Assembly (NCBI RefSeq): GCF_000153465.1
Contig: NZ_CH672387.1
Span: 1-64,000, forward strand
Origin: Aurantimonas manganoxydans SI85-9A1
GTDB lineage: Bacteria > Pseudomonadota > Alphaproteobacteria > Rhizobiales > Rhizobiaceae
Length of the DNA stretch: 64,000 nt
Direction of reading: 5' to 3'
Shown piece by piece: positions 1-9,811 of the stretch (position 1 is the stretch's first letter; the number at the start of each line of letters is the position of its first letter). The notes under the pieces are model-generated. The model searched no databases and had not been told where the DNA came from. It worked only from the letters and a program-made list of their open reading frames with translations. The position numbers and the translations under genes are program-made.

Positions 1-36
1 TCTCGTCCGCGCCTTTCATCGCGCTGTAGGACGAGA
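1..36. repeat. 8-bp inverted repeat at the window edge
   Basis: TCTCGTCC at 1-8 is the exact reverse complement of GGACGAGA at 29-36, leaving a 20-base loop. It lies just outside or inside the left end of the insertion sequence. It could be part of an upstream gene's terminator or the end of the element. There is no T-run after it, and chance is possible. Confidence 0.25.
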
Positions 37-112
37 TTGGCGGCGCGGTGGTCACCAGCGGTTTCCGGTTAGGCTTGGGTTGCGAGACCTAACTGCAACC
101 GGAGATCCCCTG

Positions 113-1312
113 ATGACCAATGACATGATGGGCCTGCGCAGCCTTCTGGAGAAGACCCCTGATGCCGATCTGCTGCGCGAGATGATCGGCTTTGCCGCCG
201 AGCGGCTGATGGAACTGGAGGTCGGTGCCGCGACTGGCGCCGGCTATGGCGAGAAGAGTGCCGAGCGCCTCGCCCAGCGCAATGGCTACCGCGACAGGGA
301 CTGGCAGACGAGAGCCGGCACAGTCGAGTTGCGCATCCCAAAGCTGCGCAGGGGCAGCTACTTTCCCGGCTTTCTGGAGCCGCGGCGCATGGCCGAGAAG
401 GCCCTGACGGCCGTCATTCAAGAGGCCTATGTCCAGGGCATCTCGACGCGCTCGGTCGACGACCTGGTCAAGGCGATGGGCATGACCGGCATCTCCAAGA
501 GCCAGGTGTCGAGGCTGTGTGAAGAGATCGACGGCAAGGTAAAAGCCTTTCTGGAGCGGCCGATCGAAGGCGACTGGCCCTATCTCTGGATCGACGCCAC
601 CTACCTCAAGGTCCGCCGCGGCGGCCGCATCGTCTCGGTTGCCGTGATCATCGCCGTCGGCGTCAACGCCGATGGCCGGCGTGAGGTTCTCGGCATGGAG
701 ATCGGCACCTCGGAAGCCGAGCCGATCTGGACCGAGTTCCTGAGAAAGCTGACCCGACGCGGCCTTCGCGGCGTGAAGCTCGTCGTGTCCGACGCTCACG
801 AGGGCATCAAAGCCGCGGTCACCAAGGTGCTAACGGCGACATGGCAGCGCTGCCGCGTGCACTTCATGCGCAACGTCCTGGCCCATGCTGGCAAGAGCGG
901 CCGTCGTGTCGTCTCCGCCTTCATCGCCACCGCCTTTGCCCAAGAGACGCCAGAGGCCGCCAGCCAGCAATGGCGCTCCGTCGCCGACCAGATCCGGCCA
1001 AAGGTGCCGAAGCTCGCTGCCATCCTCGACGAGGCCGAGCCCGACGTGCTGGCCTACATGACCTTCCCTAGGGAGCATCGGGCCAAATTGCACAGCACGA
1101 ATCCGATCGAGCGGCTGAACGGCGAGATCAAGCGGCGCACCGACGTCGTCGGCATCTTTCCCAACGATGAGGCCATCCAGCGCCTCGTCGGCGCGCTGCT
1201 GCTCGAGCAAAATGATGAGTGGGCGGTTCAGCGGGCCAGGTACATGACACTGGAATCCGTCGCTCCCCTGAGCGATGATCCGTTCGTTAGCCTGCCAGCC
1301 GTGGCACGCTGA
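113..1312 (+). CDS. IS256-family transposase (mutator type)
   Basis: This DDE transposase of 399 residues catalyses cut-and-paste or copy-out movement of the element. The acidic triad is visible: Asp161 in WIDATY, Asp227 in VVSDAH and Glu333 in [14 protein letters not shown], the last being the family signature. The usual length of about 400 residues and the uninterrupted frame suggest an intact enzyme. I chose the ATG at 113 because GGAG lies about eight bases upstream; a TTG at 80 would add eleven residues of no known homology. The gene sits directly upstream of a truncated DUF1127 gene, which fits insertion into the 5' part of that gene. Confidence 0.93.
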   Translation: MTNDMMGLRSLLEKTPDADLLREMIGFAAERLMELEVGAATGAGYGEKSAERLAQRNGYRDRDWQTRAGTVELRIPKLRRGSYFPGFLEPRRMAEKALTAVIQEAYVQGISTRSVDDLVKAMGMTGISKSQVSRLCEEIDGKVKAFLERPIEGDWPYLWIDATYLKVRRGGRIVSVAVIIAVGVNADGRREVLGMEIGTSEAEPIWTEFLRKLTRRGLRGVKLVVSDAHEGIKAAVTKVLTATWQRCRVHFMRNVLAHAGKSGRRVVSAFIATAFAQETPEAASQQWRSVADQIRPKVPKLAAILDEAEPDVLAYMTFPREHRAKLHSTNPIERLNGEIKRRTDVVGIFPNDEAIQRLVGALLLEQNDEWAVQRARYMTLESVAPLSDDPFVSLPAVAR

Positions 1313-1362
1313 TCAATCCGGCTTGGCCGGAACCGCACGGCCATCGCCGTCAGCTACACCAC

Positions 1363-1497
1363 ATGGTGGGACACTATCCCTACCGCAACCATCGCAACCA
1401 GATCCGCCAGCTGGAAATGATGGACGACCGCGAGCTCGCCGACATCGGCGTCGGCAGGTCGCAGATCACTCAGGCCGTCCGCTTCGGCCGTCTCTGA
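1363..1497 (+). CDS. DUF1127 small protein, 5' end replaced by the IS end
   Basis: The 44-residue frame holds almost the whole DUF1127 domain (YRNHRNQIRQLEMMDDRELA, then DIGVGRSQITQAVR). DUF1127 proteins are small basic, Arg-rich proteins of Rhizobiales; some act in RNA or phosphate and C1 metabolism regulation, and the role of this one is unknown. The ATG at 1363 and the first few codons appear to come from the IS256 right end, and no Shine-Dalgarno sequence precedes them. The native start and promoter are probably lost. It may be a decaying fragment or a hybrid gene expressed by read-through from the transposase. A terminator follows. Confidence 0.6.
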   Translation: MVGHYPYRNHRNQIRQLEMMDDRELADIGVGRSQITQAVRFGRL

Positions 1498-1566
1498 GAC
1501 TTGAGGCCGCGGCGCAGGACGCCGCGATCGGGCATCGATCCGCTCTGCCCCACATGAATGCATGCC

Positions 1567-1599
1567 ACGCCGCCTTCGACTAAGTTCGGGCGGCGTTTT
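1567..1599 (+). terminator. Rho-independent terminator after the DUF1127 gene
   Basis: ACGCCGCC at 1567-1574 pairs with GGCGGCGT at 1589-1596, and the stem runs straight into TTTT. It sits between the plus-strand DUF1127 gene and the 3' end of the minus-strand DUF167 gene. Confidence 0.7.
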
Positions 1600-1611
1600 G
1601 GTGTCTAAAGG

Positions 1612-1929
1612 TCAGTTCAGGGCGTTCAGCGCCGTCGCGAGGCGCTCGGCGTCGCCGGTGAGGCGCAGGGTCTTGACCCGCGACGTGTGGCCCGCGACCA
1701 GCGTGACCGACGATTTCGGAACGCCGATCGTCTTCGCCAGGAGCTTGAGAAGCGCGGCATTGGCCTTGCCGTCCTCGGGGACGGCCCGCACCCGGGCCTT
1801 CAGGAATGCCCGTCCCGCCGCATCCGTCACGCTGCCCTCGATCCGGTCTGCGGCGGATTTCGGCGTCAGGCGGATGTCGACGAGGACGGCATCCTCGCCG
1901 TCAGGCCGCCAGAAGCGCGCTTCCGTCAC
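1612..1929 (-). CDS. DUF167 (YggU/UPF0235) family protein
   Basis: This 105-residue cytoplasmic protein belongs to the DUF167 family, typically about 100 residues and of unknown biochemical function. The family pattern is visible: an N-terminal beta strand (VLVDIRLTPKSAADRIEG), then LKARVRAVPEDGKANAALLK, then a C-terminal region with VTLVAGHTSRVKTLRL. It lies 21 bases downstream of the YggT gene on the same strand. The yggT-yggU pairing is conserved in many Proteobacteria, so the two are almost certainly co-transcribed. No regulatory clue is visible. Confidence 0.88.
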   Translation of the reverse strand: MTEARFWRPDGEDAVLVDIRLTPKSAADRIEGSVTDAAGRAFLKARVRAVPEDGKANAALLKLLAKTIGVPKSSVTLVAGHTSRVKTLRLTGDAERLATALNALN

Positions 1930-1950
1930 CGGGTCGGACGGAGCGATCGC

Positions 1951-2253
1951 TCAGATGCCGGCGCTGTAGATCGCCGGATTGATATAGACCGCGATCAGAT
2001 ACTGCAGGAACATGATGGCGAACAGGACGACCAGCGGCGACAGGTCGATGCCGCCGAGATCCGGCAGGACCCGGCGGATGCGGCGATAGACCGGCTCGGT
2101 CATCTGCCACAGGAAGCGGCCGACGGAGTCGACGAAGGGATTGCCGGGATTGACGATGTTGAAGGCATAGAGCCACGACAACACGGCCGACGCGATCACG
2201 ATCCACCAGTACAGATTGAGTGCCTGATAGAGGACGTAGGTGACTGCAAGCAT
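1951..2253 (-). CDS. YggT family integral membrane protein
   Basis: This 100-residue inner-membrane protein has two hydrophobic blocks, about residues 5-30 (YVLYQALNLYWWIVIASAVL) and about 70-95 (LSPLVVLFAIMFLQYLIAVY). Between them is the conserved stretch NPFVDSVGRFLWQMTEPVYR. YggT proteins have been linked to osmotic or ionic tolerance and to SepF/FtsZ-associated loci, but the mechanism is not established. I used the ATG at 2253; a TTG at 2256 would add one residue. It is the promoter-proximal gene of the pair with DUF167, and the tRNA-Ala gene is divergent upstream. Confidence 0.88.
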   Translation of the reverse strand: MLAVTYVLYQALNLYWWIVIASAVLSWLYAFNIVNPGNPFVDSVGRFLWQMTEPVYRRIRRVLPDLGGIDLSPLVVLFAIMFLQYLIAVYINPAIYSAGI

Positions 2254-2381
2254 CAAATCGGGCCCTTTGCGATAACGGTTTCGGATGTAGCCATCGCCTT
2301 GCCGATACGCAAGCCGCGCCCGCTTCGCAGCCTGCGCGACCGGCCCGGTCCGGTCGCGCCGGGGCCGCCAAGCAAGGGGCG

Positions 2382-2410
2382 TTGACAGGGCCGGCGCCGC
2401 GGCACTAAAT
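2382..2410 (+). promoter_or_regulatory. Sigma-70-type promoter for tRNA-Ala
   Basis: TTGACA at 2382-2387 is followed, after a 17-base spacer, by CTAAAT at 2405-2410. The -35 box is perfect. The predicted start, about 2417, lies roughly a dozen bases before the mature tRNA at 2430. Confidence 0.6.
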
Positions 2411-2429
2411 GCCGGTCGAAATGGTGGAC

Positions 2430-2505
<76 letters not shown>

Positions 2506-2587
2506 GCCATCATTTCCTTCCAGGACATCGCGCAGTCATGGTCCGCCTTGCCCGGTTGGTGCGGGCCGGATCGTTGCAGGTGCATGG

Positions 2588-3868
2588 GTGACACAGGACA
2601 GTGAGACCGCTTCCGCCGCGCCGGGTGTTCCCGACACGAGCGCCATTCCGGTCGAGGATCGCTTCGCCGCCTTCCGCAATCCGCGGTTCCTGCGCTACTG
2701 GCTGTCGCGCTTCTTCTCGACCTTCGCCATCCAGATCGTCGTCGTCTCCGTCGGCTGGCAGATCTACGACCTGACCCGCAATCCGCTGGATCTGGGGATC
2801 GTCGGCCTCTGCCAGTTCCTGCCGGCGCTCGTTCTGGTGCTGGTCACCGGGGCTGCCGCCGACCGATATTCGCGGCGGATGATCATGGCGGTGGCGATCC
2901 TCGTCGAGGCGCTCGGCGCCCTCGGGCTGCTGCTCCTGACCTGGCACGGCCTCGCCACGCCCTATCCGGTCTTCGCGATCCTTGTCGGCTTCGGCATCGC
3001 CCGCGCCTTCTTCGGTCCCGCCTCGCAGTCGCTGGTCGTCAATCTCGTGACGAAGCGCGAACTTGCCAACGCGATTGCCTGGAACTCCTCCTCCTGGCAG
3101 ATCGCGGCGATCGTCGGCCCGGTCGCCGGCGGGCTGCTCTACGGCGTCTCGCCCGTCGCCGCCTACGGCACCGGCCTGACGCTGTTCGTTGCGGCTGCGG
3201 TTCTCGTCCTGTCGATCGCAGCGCCGGCCCAGAAGCGGTCCAGCGAACCGGCGAGCTTCGAGACCATCGTCGCCGGCTTTCGCTTCATCTGGTCGGAGAA
3301 GGTGGTGCTCGGCGCGATCTCGCTCGATCTCTTCGCCGTGCTGCTCGGCGGCGCCGTGGCGCTGATGCCCGTCTATGCGCGGGACGTCCTGCATGTCGGC
3401 CCCTGGGGGCTCGGACTCCTTCGGGCAGCGCCCGGCATCGGCGCAGTGTCGATGGCGGTATGGCTCACGGCCCATCCGATCAAGACCCATGCCGGCGTCA
3501 AGATGTTCGTCTTCGTCGGCCTGTTCGGCGCCTTTACCGCATTGTTCGGCATGGCCACCGTACCGTGGCTCGCCATCGTCGCGCTGATCTTCATGGGCGC
3601 GTCGGACATGATCAGCGTCTATATCCGCGAGACCATCATGCAGCTCTGGACGCCGGACGAGGTTCGCGGCCGGGTCAACGCCGTCAACATGGTCTTTATC
3701 GGCGCGTCCAACGAGCTCGGCGAGTTCCGCGCCGGGGTGATGGCCTTCTGGATCGGCGCCGTGCCGGCGGTGGTGCTCGGGGGCCTCGCGACAGTCGGCG
3801 TCGCCGGCCTGTGGTCGTGGATGTTCCCCGACCTGCGCAAGGCCCAGCACCTGGCCGGCCGCGACTGA
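2588..3868 (+). CDS. MFS transporter, enterobactin-exporter (MFS_3) type
   Basis: This 426-residue protein has about twelve hydrophobic segments, the expected size for a major facilitator proton antiporter in the inner membrane. The loop after TM2 carries the MFS-like DRYSRR motif (GAAADRYSRRMIMAVAI). The short cytoplasmic N-terminus ends in FRNPRFLRYWLSRFFS, typical of the MFS_3/EntS-like branch that exports siderophores or drugs. The substrate cannot be told from sequence. The start is the GTG at 2588, about 80 bases beyond the tRNA; no better ATG exists. It is a single-gene unit facing the HAD gene. Confidence 0.85.
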   Translation: MTQDSETASAAPGVPDTSAIPVEDRFAAFRNPRFLRYWLSRFFSTFAIQIVVVSVGWQIYDLTRNPLDLGIVGLCQFLPALVLVLVTGAAADRYSRRMIMAVAILVEALGALGLLLLTWHGLATPYPVFAILVGFGIARAFFGPASQSLVVNLVTKRELANAIAWNSSSWQIAAIVGPVAGGLLYGVSPVAAYGTGLTLFVAAAVLVLSIAAPAQKRSSEPASFETIVAGFRFIWSEKVVLGAISLDLFAVLLGGAVALMPVYARDVLHVGPWGLGLLRAAPGIGAVSMAVWLTAHPIKTHAGVKMFVFVGLFGAFTALFGMATVPWLAIVALIFMGASDMISVYIRETIMQLWTPDEVRGRVNAVNMVFIGASNELGEFRAGVMAFWIGAVPAVVLGGLATVGVAGLWSWMFPDLRKAQHLAGRD

Positions 3869-3887
3869 GGCGTGGGCCGGCCTGCGC

Positions 3888-4586
3888 TCAGCCGATCTCG
3901 GCGAGGATGTAGCGCACTTCGCCGAGCCTGTCGACCTGCCTGAAGCGCGGCGCGTTCCCTGGCAGCTCGGCATGTTCCAGCGCCCAGGTCAGCTCGTGCG
4001 GGACGTGGACGCCGAAGCTCCCGGCCGCCAGCGCCGGCAGCACATCCGACTTCAGCGAATTGCCGACCATCATGGCGCGGGCCGGCCCGTCGCCGTGGCG
4101 GGCGAACAGCCGCTCGTAGGTCGCCGCCGTCTTGTCGCTGACGATCTCCACCGCGTCGAAGTAGTCGCCCAGTCCGGAGGCCGCGAGCTTGCGCTCCTGG
4201 TCGAACAGGTCGCCCTTGGTGATCAGCACCAGCCGATAGCCGCCAGCGAGCATGGCAAGGGTCTCCTGCGCCTCGGGCAGGGCTTCGACCGGGTGCTCCA
4301 GCATCTCGCGGCCGGCATCGAGGATCTGCCGGACGATGGCCGGCGAGGCGGTGTCGCCGGTGACGTCCAGCGCGGTCTCGATCATCGACAGGACGAAGCC
4401 CTTGATGCCGAATCCGTAGTGGCCGAGATTGCGACGCTCGGCCTCCAAGAGCCGGCTGGACACGAGTTCCGCGTCGGCATGATCAGCCAGCATTTCGCGG
4501 AACCGGGCCTCGGTCAGCTGGAAGAACCGCTCATTGTGCCAGAGCGTGTCGTCGGCATCGCAGCCGATCGTGGTGAGGGCGGGCAT
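3888..4586 (-). CDS. HAD-superfamily hydrolase
   Basis: This 232-residue soluble phosphatase of the haloacid dehalogenase superfamily uses an Asp nucleophile and Mg2+. Motif I is GCDADDTLW near the N-terminus, motif II is the Thr of VLITKGD, motif III is the Lys of SDKTAATYERL, and motif IV is VGNSLKSDVLPALAAG. An alpha-helical cap (about residues 18-95) places it in subclass I, so small phosphorylated metabolites are likely substrates; the exact one is unknown. I chose the internal ATG at 4586 because the nineteen residues before it are Arg/Cys-rich and unlike the family. It is convergent with the MFS gene, 19 bases away. Confidence 0.83.
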   Translation of the reverse strand: MPALTTIGCDADDTLWHNERFFQLTEARFREMLADHADAELVSSRLLEAERRNLGHYGFGIKGFVLSMIETALDVTGDTASPAIVRQILDAGREMLEHPVEALPEAQETLAMLAGGYRLVLITKGDLFDQERKLAASGLGDYFDAVEIVSDKTAATYERLFARHGDGPARAMMVGNSLKSDVLPALAAGSFGVHVPHELTWALEHAELPGNAPRFRQVDRLGEVRYILAEIG

Positions 4587-4685
4587 CGGGCGCACTCCGC
4601 ATCCGTGACGCGCAATCTCTAGCGCCGCGCACCGGCGCTGCAAAGCGCCCGGGCGGCGAACAGCCCGCCCGAAGCCCGTGACTGC

Positions 4686-5696
4686 CTACTCCGCAGCGTC
4701 GCGGCGCGCGCCGATCTCCTGCATCACCCCGGCGGCGATCTCGAAGGAGCGCTTGCGCGCCGCGTGGTCGTGGATCTGGCCGGTCAGGATCACCTCGTCC
4801 GGGCGGTAGGTGTCGATCAGCGCCGACAGGCTGGCGGCGACACTGGCCGGCGAGCCCGTGGCCGAGACCGACAGCGCCTGGTCGACCATGGATTTCGCCA
4901 TCGGATCGACGCCGGCCTCGAAATCGTCGACCGGCCGCGGCAGCGGGCCGGGCATGCCGGTGCGCAGGTTCACGAAGGCCTGCTGCATGGAGGATTTCAG
5001 CACCCGGCCTTCCTCGTCGCTGTCGGCGGCGAAGACGTTGATCGCCAGCATGAAATGCGGCTCGGGCCAGCGCTCCGACGGCCGGTAGCTGTCGCGATAG
5101 ACCTCGACGGCCTGGGCGAGCGCGCCCGGCGCGAAATGCGACGCGAAGGCATAGGGCAGGCCGAGATGGGCGGCGAGCTGGGCGCCATAGAGGCTGGAGC
5201 CGAGAATCCACACCGGCACCCGGGTGCCCTCGCCAGGCACCGCGCGGATGCGCTGGTTCGGCTCGGCCTCCTCGAAATAGACCATCAGCTCCATCACGTC
5301 CTGGGGGAAGTTGTCGGAGTTGTCGAGGCTGCGGCGCAGCGCCCGCGCGGTCATCTGGTCGGTGCCCGGCGCGCGGCCGAGGCCGAGATCGACCCGGTCA
5401 GGATAGAGCGTCGCCAGGGTGCCGAACTGTTCGGCGATCACCAGCGGGGCATGGTTGGGCAGCATGACGCCGCCGGCGCCGACACGGATGGTCTGCGTCT
5501 GGCCGGCCACATAGCCGAGCGCCACGGCCGTCGCGGCGCTGGCGATGCCGGTCATGTTGTGGTGCTCGGCCATCCAGTAGCGCGTGTAGCCGAGCGCCTC
5601 GGCGTGGCGTGCCAGATCACCGGAATTGTGCAGGGCGTCGGCGGCGGTCCCACCCTCGGGGATCGGCGACAGGTCGAGGACGGAATAGGGGATCAT
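4686..5696 (-). CDS. LLM-class flavin-dependent oxidoreductase
   Basis: This 336-residue luciferase-like monooxygenase belongs to the YhbW/MsnO8-like group that binds FMN in a TIM barrel. The N-terminus carries [13 protein letters not shown], followed by [17 protein letters not shown] and the region [20 protein letters not shown] that is diagnostic of the group; [11 protein letters not shown] follows. The natural substrate is unknown; relatives oxidise alkanals, alkanesulfonates or aromatics with reduced flavin from a partner reductase, none of which is adjacent. It is divergent from the lactate permease gene, with a 167-base shared upstream region. Confidence 0.87.
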   Translation of the reverse strand: MIPYSVLDLSPIPEGGTAADALHNSGDLARHAEALGYTRYWMAEHHNMTGIASAATAVALGYVAGQTQTIRVGAGGVMLPNHAPLVIAEQFGTLATLYPDRVDLGLGRAPGTDQMTARALRRSLDNSDNFPQDVMELMVYFEEAEPNQRIRAVPGEGTRVPVWILGSSLYGAQLAAHLGLPYAFASHFAPGALAQAVEVYRDSYRPSERWPEPHFMLAINVFAADSDEEGRVLKSSMQQAFVNLRTGMPGPLPRPVDDFEAGVDPMAKSMVDQALSVSATGSPASVAASLSALIDTYRPDEVILTGQIHDHAARKRSFEIAAGVMQEIGARRDAAE

Positions 5697-5863
5697 CGCT
5701 TGGCACCTTTCGGGATCAGACTTTTGTCTATCTGGGGATCGCAGGAGCCCGGGAAAAGCCGGTCTGAACAGTCAATCGTCAGGACGGCGAACAATCCCTC
5801 TTGCTTTCTGTCCAGCCGAGGGAAATTAGCAGCCAAGTCACTCACCCTTCGGAGGAAACGGGA

Positions 5864-7657
5864 ATGGGGCAGGGAGTTCTCTTCGGCCTGGCATTGCTGC
5901 CGGTCGCGATCGTGTTCGTCTTGCTCGTCGTCATGCGACGCTCGGCCAAGCTTGCGATGCTGGTGGCCTATGCGGCCACGGCGATCATCGCGCTGACGGT
6001 CTGGGGCCAGGATCTCGGCACGGTCGCCGGGGCCACGGTCAACGGCCTCGTCACCGCGCTGACGCTGCTCTTCATCATCTTCGGCGCCATTCTCGTCCTG
6101 CAGACCGTGCATGAAAGCGGCGCCATCCGCGCCATTCGCCGCGGCTTCACAGACCTGTCGCCTGACCGCCGCATCCAGGCGATCATCATCGCCTGGCTGT
6201 TCGGCTCGATGATCGAGGGCGCGTCCGGCTTCGGCACCCCGGCCGCGGTCGCCGCGCCGCTTCTGGTGGCGATCGGCTTCCCGGCCATGGCCGCCGTGCT
6301 GGTGACGCTGATCATCCAGTCGACCCCGGTCTCCTTCGGCGCCGTCGGCACGCCGATGCTCGTCGGCATCAACACCGGCCTGTCTGGCAATGACGGCGTC
6401 TTGCAGACCATCTCGCCGCTGCCGCTGATCGATTATGTCTACGCCATCGCCGCCAATGTCGCGATGGTCCACGCCCTCGTCGGCTTCGTCATCCCGCTGA
6501 TCATGGTCGGCATGCTGACCCGCTTCTTCGGCGCCAACCGCTCGTTCATGGAGGGCTTCCGGGTCTGGAAGTTCGCGCTGTTCGCCGGCATCGCCTTCAC
6601 CGTCCCGTATTATCTGGTGGCATGGCTGCTAGGGCCGGAGTTTCCGTCGCTGGTCGGCGGCCTGATCGGCCTTCTGATCGTCGTGCCGGTGGCGCGCCGC
6701 GGCTTCCTGTTGCCGAAGGACCGGTTCGACTTCCCGGCGCGGCAGGGCTGGAACGACCACTGGTTCGGCACGCTGAAGGCCGCCGAGGCGGAAGAGGTGG
6801 CGGCGGGCCATGCCAGCGGCCGGCAGATCTCGCTGCTGCGCGCCTGGTCGCCCTATCTGATCATCGCCGTGCTCCTAGTGCTGACCCGGGTCGTCGCCCC
6901 GTTGAAGGCGGCGCTGACCTCGCCAAGCGCGACGCTGGCGTTCAACGATCTGTTCGGCTCGGGCATCAACGCCACGGCGCAGTTGCTCTATTCGCCGGGT
7001 GCGGTGCTGATCATCGCCTCGCTGCTGGCGGTGTTCATCTTCGGTATGAGCGGCAAGGCCTATGCGCGGGCCTGGGCCGGGTCGGCCCGCACCATGGTCG
7101 CGGCCGCTCCGGCGCTGCTGCTGGCGGTGCCGATGGTGCAGGTGTTCCTGAACACCGGTCGCGGTCCGCTGGAATCGATGCCGCTGGTGCTGGCCGAGGG
7201 CGTCTCCAGCGTGGTCGGCAGCGCCTGGCCGCTCTTTGCGCCGCTGATCGGGGCGCTCGGCGCCTTCATCGCCGGCTCGAACACCGTGTCCAACATGATG
7301 TTCTCGCTGTTCCAGTTCTCGGCGGCCGAACAGATCGGTCTCGGCGCGGCCGGGGCGATGATCGTGGTCACGTTGCAGGCCGTGGGCGGGGCCGCCGGCA
7401 ACATGATCTGCGTCCACAATGTCGTCGCGGCCTCGGCGGTGGTGGGCCTGACCGACCGCGAGGGCGAGGTGATCCGCATGACGCTGATCCCCATGGCCTA
7501 CTACGTCGTGCAGGCCGGCCTGATCGGCATGGGGCTGATCTATGGCGGCATCTGGCTGATCCTGGCGGTCGTCTGGCTGGCGATCGTCCTGACCGCCATG
7601 GCCTTCAACCGCAGCCGGCGCCCTGTGGCCGCGCAGGAGCCGGCGCCCGCCCGATAG
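5864..7657 (+). CDS. lctP: L-lactate permease (LctP family)
   Basis: This 597-residue inner-membrane proton symporter for lactate and possibly glycolate has roughly a dozen hydrophobic segments spread over the whole length. The family signature is clear: [20 protein letters not shown] in the first half and [19 protein letters not shown] in the second, with [20 protein letters not shown] near the C-terminus. I chose the ATG at 5864, which is preceded by a strong GGAGGAAA at 5851; upstream codons in frame are not membrane-like. No lactate dehydrogenase or LldR-type regulator is adjacent. A strong terminator follows. Confidence 0.93.
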   Translation: MGQGVLFGLALLPVAIVFVLLVVMRRSAKLAMLVAYAATAIIALTVWGQDLGTVAGATVNGLVTALTLLFIIFGAILVLQTVHESGAIRAIRRGFTDLSPDRRIQAIIIAWLFGSMIEGASGFGTPAAVAAPLLVAIGFPAMAAVLVTLIIQSTPVSFGAVGTPMLVGINTGLSGNDGVLQTISPLPLIDYVYAIAANVAMVHALVGFVIPLIMVGMLTRFFGANRSFMEGFRVWKFALFAGIAFTVPYYLVAWLLGPEFPSLVGGLIGLLIVVPVARRGFLLPKDRFDFPARQGWNDHWFGTLKAAEAEEVAAGHASGRQISLLRAWSPYLIIAVLLVLTRVVAPLKAALTSPSATLAFNDLFGSGINATAQLLYSPGAVLIIASLLAVFIFGMSGKAYARAWAGSARTMVAAAPALLLAVPMVQVFLNTGRGPLESMPLVLAEGVSSVVGSAWPLFAPLIGALGAFIAGSNTVSNMMFSLFQFSAAEQIGLGAAGAMIVVTLQAVGGAAGNMICVHNVVAASAVVGLTDREGEVIRMTLIPMAYYVVQAGLIGMGLIYGGIWLILAVVWLAIVLTAMAFNRSRRPVAAQEPAPAR

Positions 7658-7677
7658 GCGCACGGTTCCGGCAAACA

Positions 7678-7709
7678 AAAGGCCCGGCGGAGCGATCCGC
7701 CGGGCCTTT
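7678..7709. terminator. Bidirectional terminator between lctP and argG
   Basis: A perfect 14-bp stem joins AAAGGCCCGGCGGA at 7678-7691 to TCCGCCGGGCCTTT at 7696-7709 with a GCGA loop. A-rich bases on the left and T-rich bases on the right let it stop both convergent genes. Confidence 0.88.
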
Positions 7710-7750
7710 GTCGTTCGGGTCTGCTGCCGGCGAGGGGCGCCCGGCGATGC

Positions 7751-8971
7751 CTAGCGGCCGTCGCGCTTGGCGAGCGTGCGCAGGCGCAGGGCGTTCAGCT
7801 TGATGAAGCCGGCGGCGTCCTTCTGGTCGTAGGCGCCGTGATCGTCCTCGAAGGTGACCAGCGCGTCGGAATAGAGCGACTTCGCGCTCTCGCGGCCCTC
7901 GACGATGACATTGCCCTTGTAGAGCTTCAGCCGCACCGTGCCCTCGACATGGCGCTGGCTGTGGTCGATGGCGGCCTGCAGCATCTCGCGCTCCGGCGAG
8001 AACCAGAAGCCATTGTAGATCAGCTCGGCATAGCGCGGCATCAGCTCGTCCTTCAGGTGCATCGCACCGCGGTCGAGGGTGATGGATTCCATGGCGCGAT
8101 GGGCGGCGAGCAGGATGGTGCCGCCCGGCGTCTCGTAGATGCCGCGCGACTTCATGCCGACGAAACGGTTCTCGACGAGGTCGAGACGGCCGATGCCGTT
8201 GTCGCGGCCCAGATCGTTCAGCGCCGCCAGCAATTCGTGCGGCTTCATCGCCTTGCCGTCGATGGAGACCGGATCGCCGTTCTTGAAGCCGACGGTGATG
8301 ATCGTCGCCTGGTCCGGTGCGTCCTCGGGGCTGACGGTGCGCATGAAGACGTAGGGCGGTGCCGATTCCGCCGGGTCTTCCAGAACCTTGCCCTCGGAGG
8401 AGGAGTGCAGGAGGTTGGCGTCGACCGAGAACGGCGCCTCGCCGCGCTTGTCCTTGGTCACGGTGATCTGGTTCTTCTCGGCGAAATCCAGGAGATCGGT
8501 GCGCGACTTGAACTCCCAGTCGCGCCACGGGGCGATGACCTTGATATCGGGGGCCAGCGCATAGGCCGACAGCTCGAAGCGGACCTGGTCGTTGCCCTTG
8601 CCGGTGGCGCCATGGGCGATGGCGTCGGCGCCGGTCTCGCGGGCGATCTCGACCAGCCGCTTGGAGATCAGCGGTCGGGCGATCGACGTGCCCAAAAGGT
8701 AGGTGCCCTCGTAGACCGCGTTGGCGCGGAACATCGGGAAGACGAAGTCGCGGCAGAATTCCTCGCGCACGTCCTCGATGTAGATCTCCTTGATCCCCAT
8801 CATCTCCGCCTTCTTGCGGGCCGGTTCCAGCTCTTCGCCCTGGCCGAGATCGGCGGTGAAGGTCACGACCTCCGCGCCGTATTCGGTCTGCAGCCATTTC
8901 AGGATGATCGAGGTGTCGAGGCCGCCCGAATAGGCGAGGACGACCTTCTTGATGTCGCGATGCTGTGCCAT
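7751..8971 (-). CDS. argG: Argininosuccinate synthase
   Basis: This 406-residue cytoplasmic enzyme joins citrulline and aspartate with ATP to give argininosuccinate in arginine synthesis. The N-terminal PP-loop is [15 protein letters not shown] (residues about 11-25). Later family motifs include [26 protein letters not shown] and [11 protein letters not shown]. The length matches the usual 400-410 residues. I chose the ATG at 8971 (MAQHRDIKK); the 22 codons upstream are not homologous to the family. It stands alone, convergent with lctP and divergent from a LysE-type exporter gene. argH is not in the window. Confidence 0.97.
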   Translation of the reverse strand: MAQHRDIKKVVLAYSGGLDTSIILKWLQTEYGAEVVTFTADLGQGEELEPARKKAEMMGIKEIYIEDVREEFCRDFVFPMFRANAVYEGTYLLGTSIARPLISKRLVEIARETGADAIAHGATGKGNDQVRFELSAYALAPDIKVIAPWRDWEFKSRTDLLDFAEKNQITVTKDKRGEAPFSVDANLLHSSSEGKVLEDPAESAPPYVFMRTVSPEDAPDQATIITVGFKNGDPVSIDGKAMKPHELLAALNDLGRDNGIGRLDLVENRFVGMKSRGIYETPGGTILLAAHRAMESITLDRGAMHLKDELMPRYAELIYNGFWFSPEREMLQAAIDHSQRHVEGTVRLKLYKGNVIVEGRESAKSLYSDALVTFEDDHGAYDQKDAAGFIKLNALRLRTLAKRDGR

Positions 8972-9165
8972 GGGTTCTTCCGTCTTGAAGTTTGCATGGG
9001 CTCTAGCGCAAAGAGGGCCGCGAGGGAAACCGGGCATCGGGCAGGCAGGGCCGGTGCGGGCGGAAATCCGGTGGCGTTCGGCCCGTTGCGGGCATAGGTT
9101 CGGCGCCGTTCGGCCGCTGCCGTATTCGGCACCGGCGAAGGGTCCGGCACACAGATGAGGGCGTG

Positions 9166-9810
9166 ATGAGCTTTCTTCCCGATCTTGCGACGCTGCTCGC
9201 CTTCGTCGCCGCGGCGTTCGTCCTGACCATCACCCCCGGGCCGGACATGACGCTGTTTCTCGGCCGCACCCTGTCGGAAGGCCGGGCCGCCGGCTTCGCC
9301 GCCATGCTCGGCGCGGCGACGGGCATCCTCGTCCACACCAGCCTTGCCGCCTTCGGTGTCTCGGCGCTGATCGCCGCCTCGCCGGAAGCGTTCCTGGCGC
9401 TGAAGATCGTCGGTGCCGGCTATCTCGTCTTCCTCGCCATCCAGGCGATCCGCGGCAGTTCCACCTTCCGCCTCGACGGCACGGCGGCGCGGCGTCCACA
9501 CAGCCTGTTCTCCAACTGGCTGACCGGGATCGGGATCAATCTCCTCAATCCGAAGATCATCCTGTTCTTCGTGACCTTCCTGCCGCAGTTCGTGTCGGCG
9601 CGCGACAGCGACGTCGCCGGCAAGCTGTTCTTTCTCGGCGTGTTCTTCATCGTTCTGGCGGTGCCGATGAGCGCGGCGATGATCCTGGCCGCCGACAGGT
9701 TCGCTGCAGCGCTGAAGCGCCGGCCGAAGATCATGCGCGGCATCGACTGGCTGTTCGCCAGCGTGTTCTCGGCCTTCGCGGTGAAGATCCTGCTGACGCA
9801 GGGTCGCTGA
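9166..9810 (+). CDS. LysE/RhtB family amino-acid exporter
   Basis: This 214-residue inner-membrane protein with about six transmembrane segments exports amino acids or their analogues. The N-terminal motif [18 protein letters not shown], followed by a Gly-rich second segment ([17 protein letters not shown]), is the RhtB/LysE signature, and [15 protein letters not shown] lies in the fourth segment. AGGG at 9158-9161 fits the ATG at 9166 better than the GTG three bases upstream. The next gene begins one base after its stop, so the two are translated from one message. The divergent position next to argG hints at basic amino acids but does not prove it. Confidence 0.87.
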   Translation: MSFLPDLATLLAFVAAAFVLTITPGPDMTLFLGRTLSEGRAAGFAAMLGAATGILVHTSLAAFGVSALIAASPEAFLALKIVGAGYLVFLAIQAIRGSSTFRLDGTAARRPHSLFSNWLTGIGINLLNPKIILFFVTFLPQFVSARDSDVAGKLFFLGVFFIVLAVPMSAAMILAADRFAAALKRRPKIMRGIDWLFASVFSAFAVKILLTQGR

Positions 9811-9811
9811 C

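Larger units (their letters stand above)
1..1376 (+). mobile_element. IS256-family insertion sequence, left end not resolved
   Basis: The element carries one transposase gene. Its right end is placed near 1376 because the sequence at 1349-1376 (GCTACACCACATGGTGGGACAC and following) has the look of IS256-family right ends as I remember them. The reverse complement of that end is not found intact in bases 1-112. Only the inner part, about 39-75, resembles the reverse complement of about 1315-1350, with gaps. The left terminal repeat may therefore be diverged or lie beyond the window. Target-site duplications could not be checked. Confidence 0.55.

Noticed and set aside
1-112. Complete left terminal repeat of the IS256 element
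   Set aside because: Only a gapped, partial similarity to the reverse complement of the right end can be drawn; not strong enough to call.
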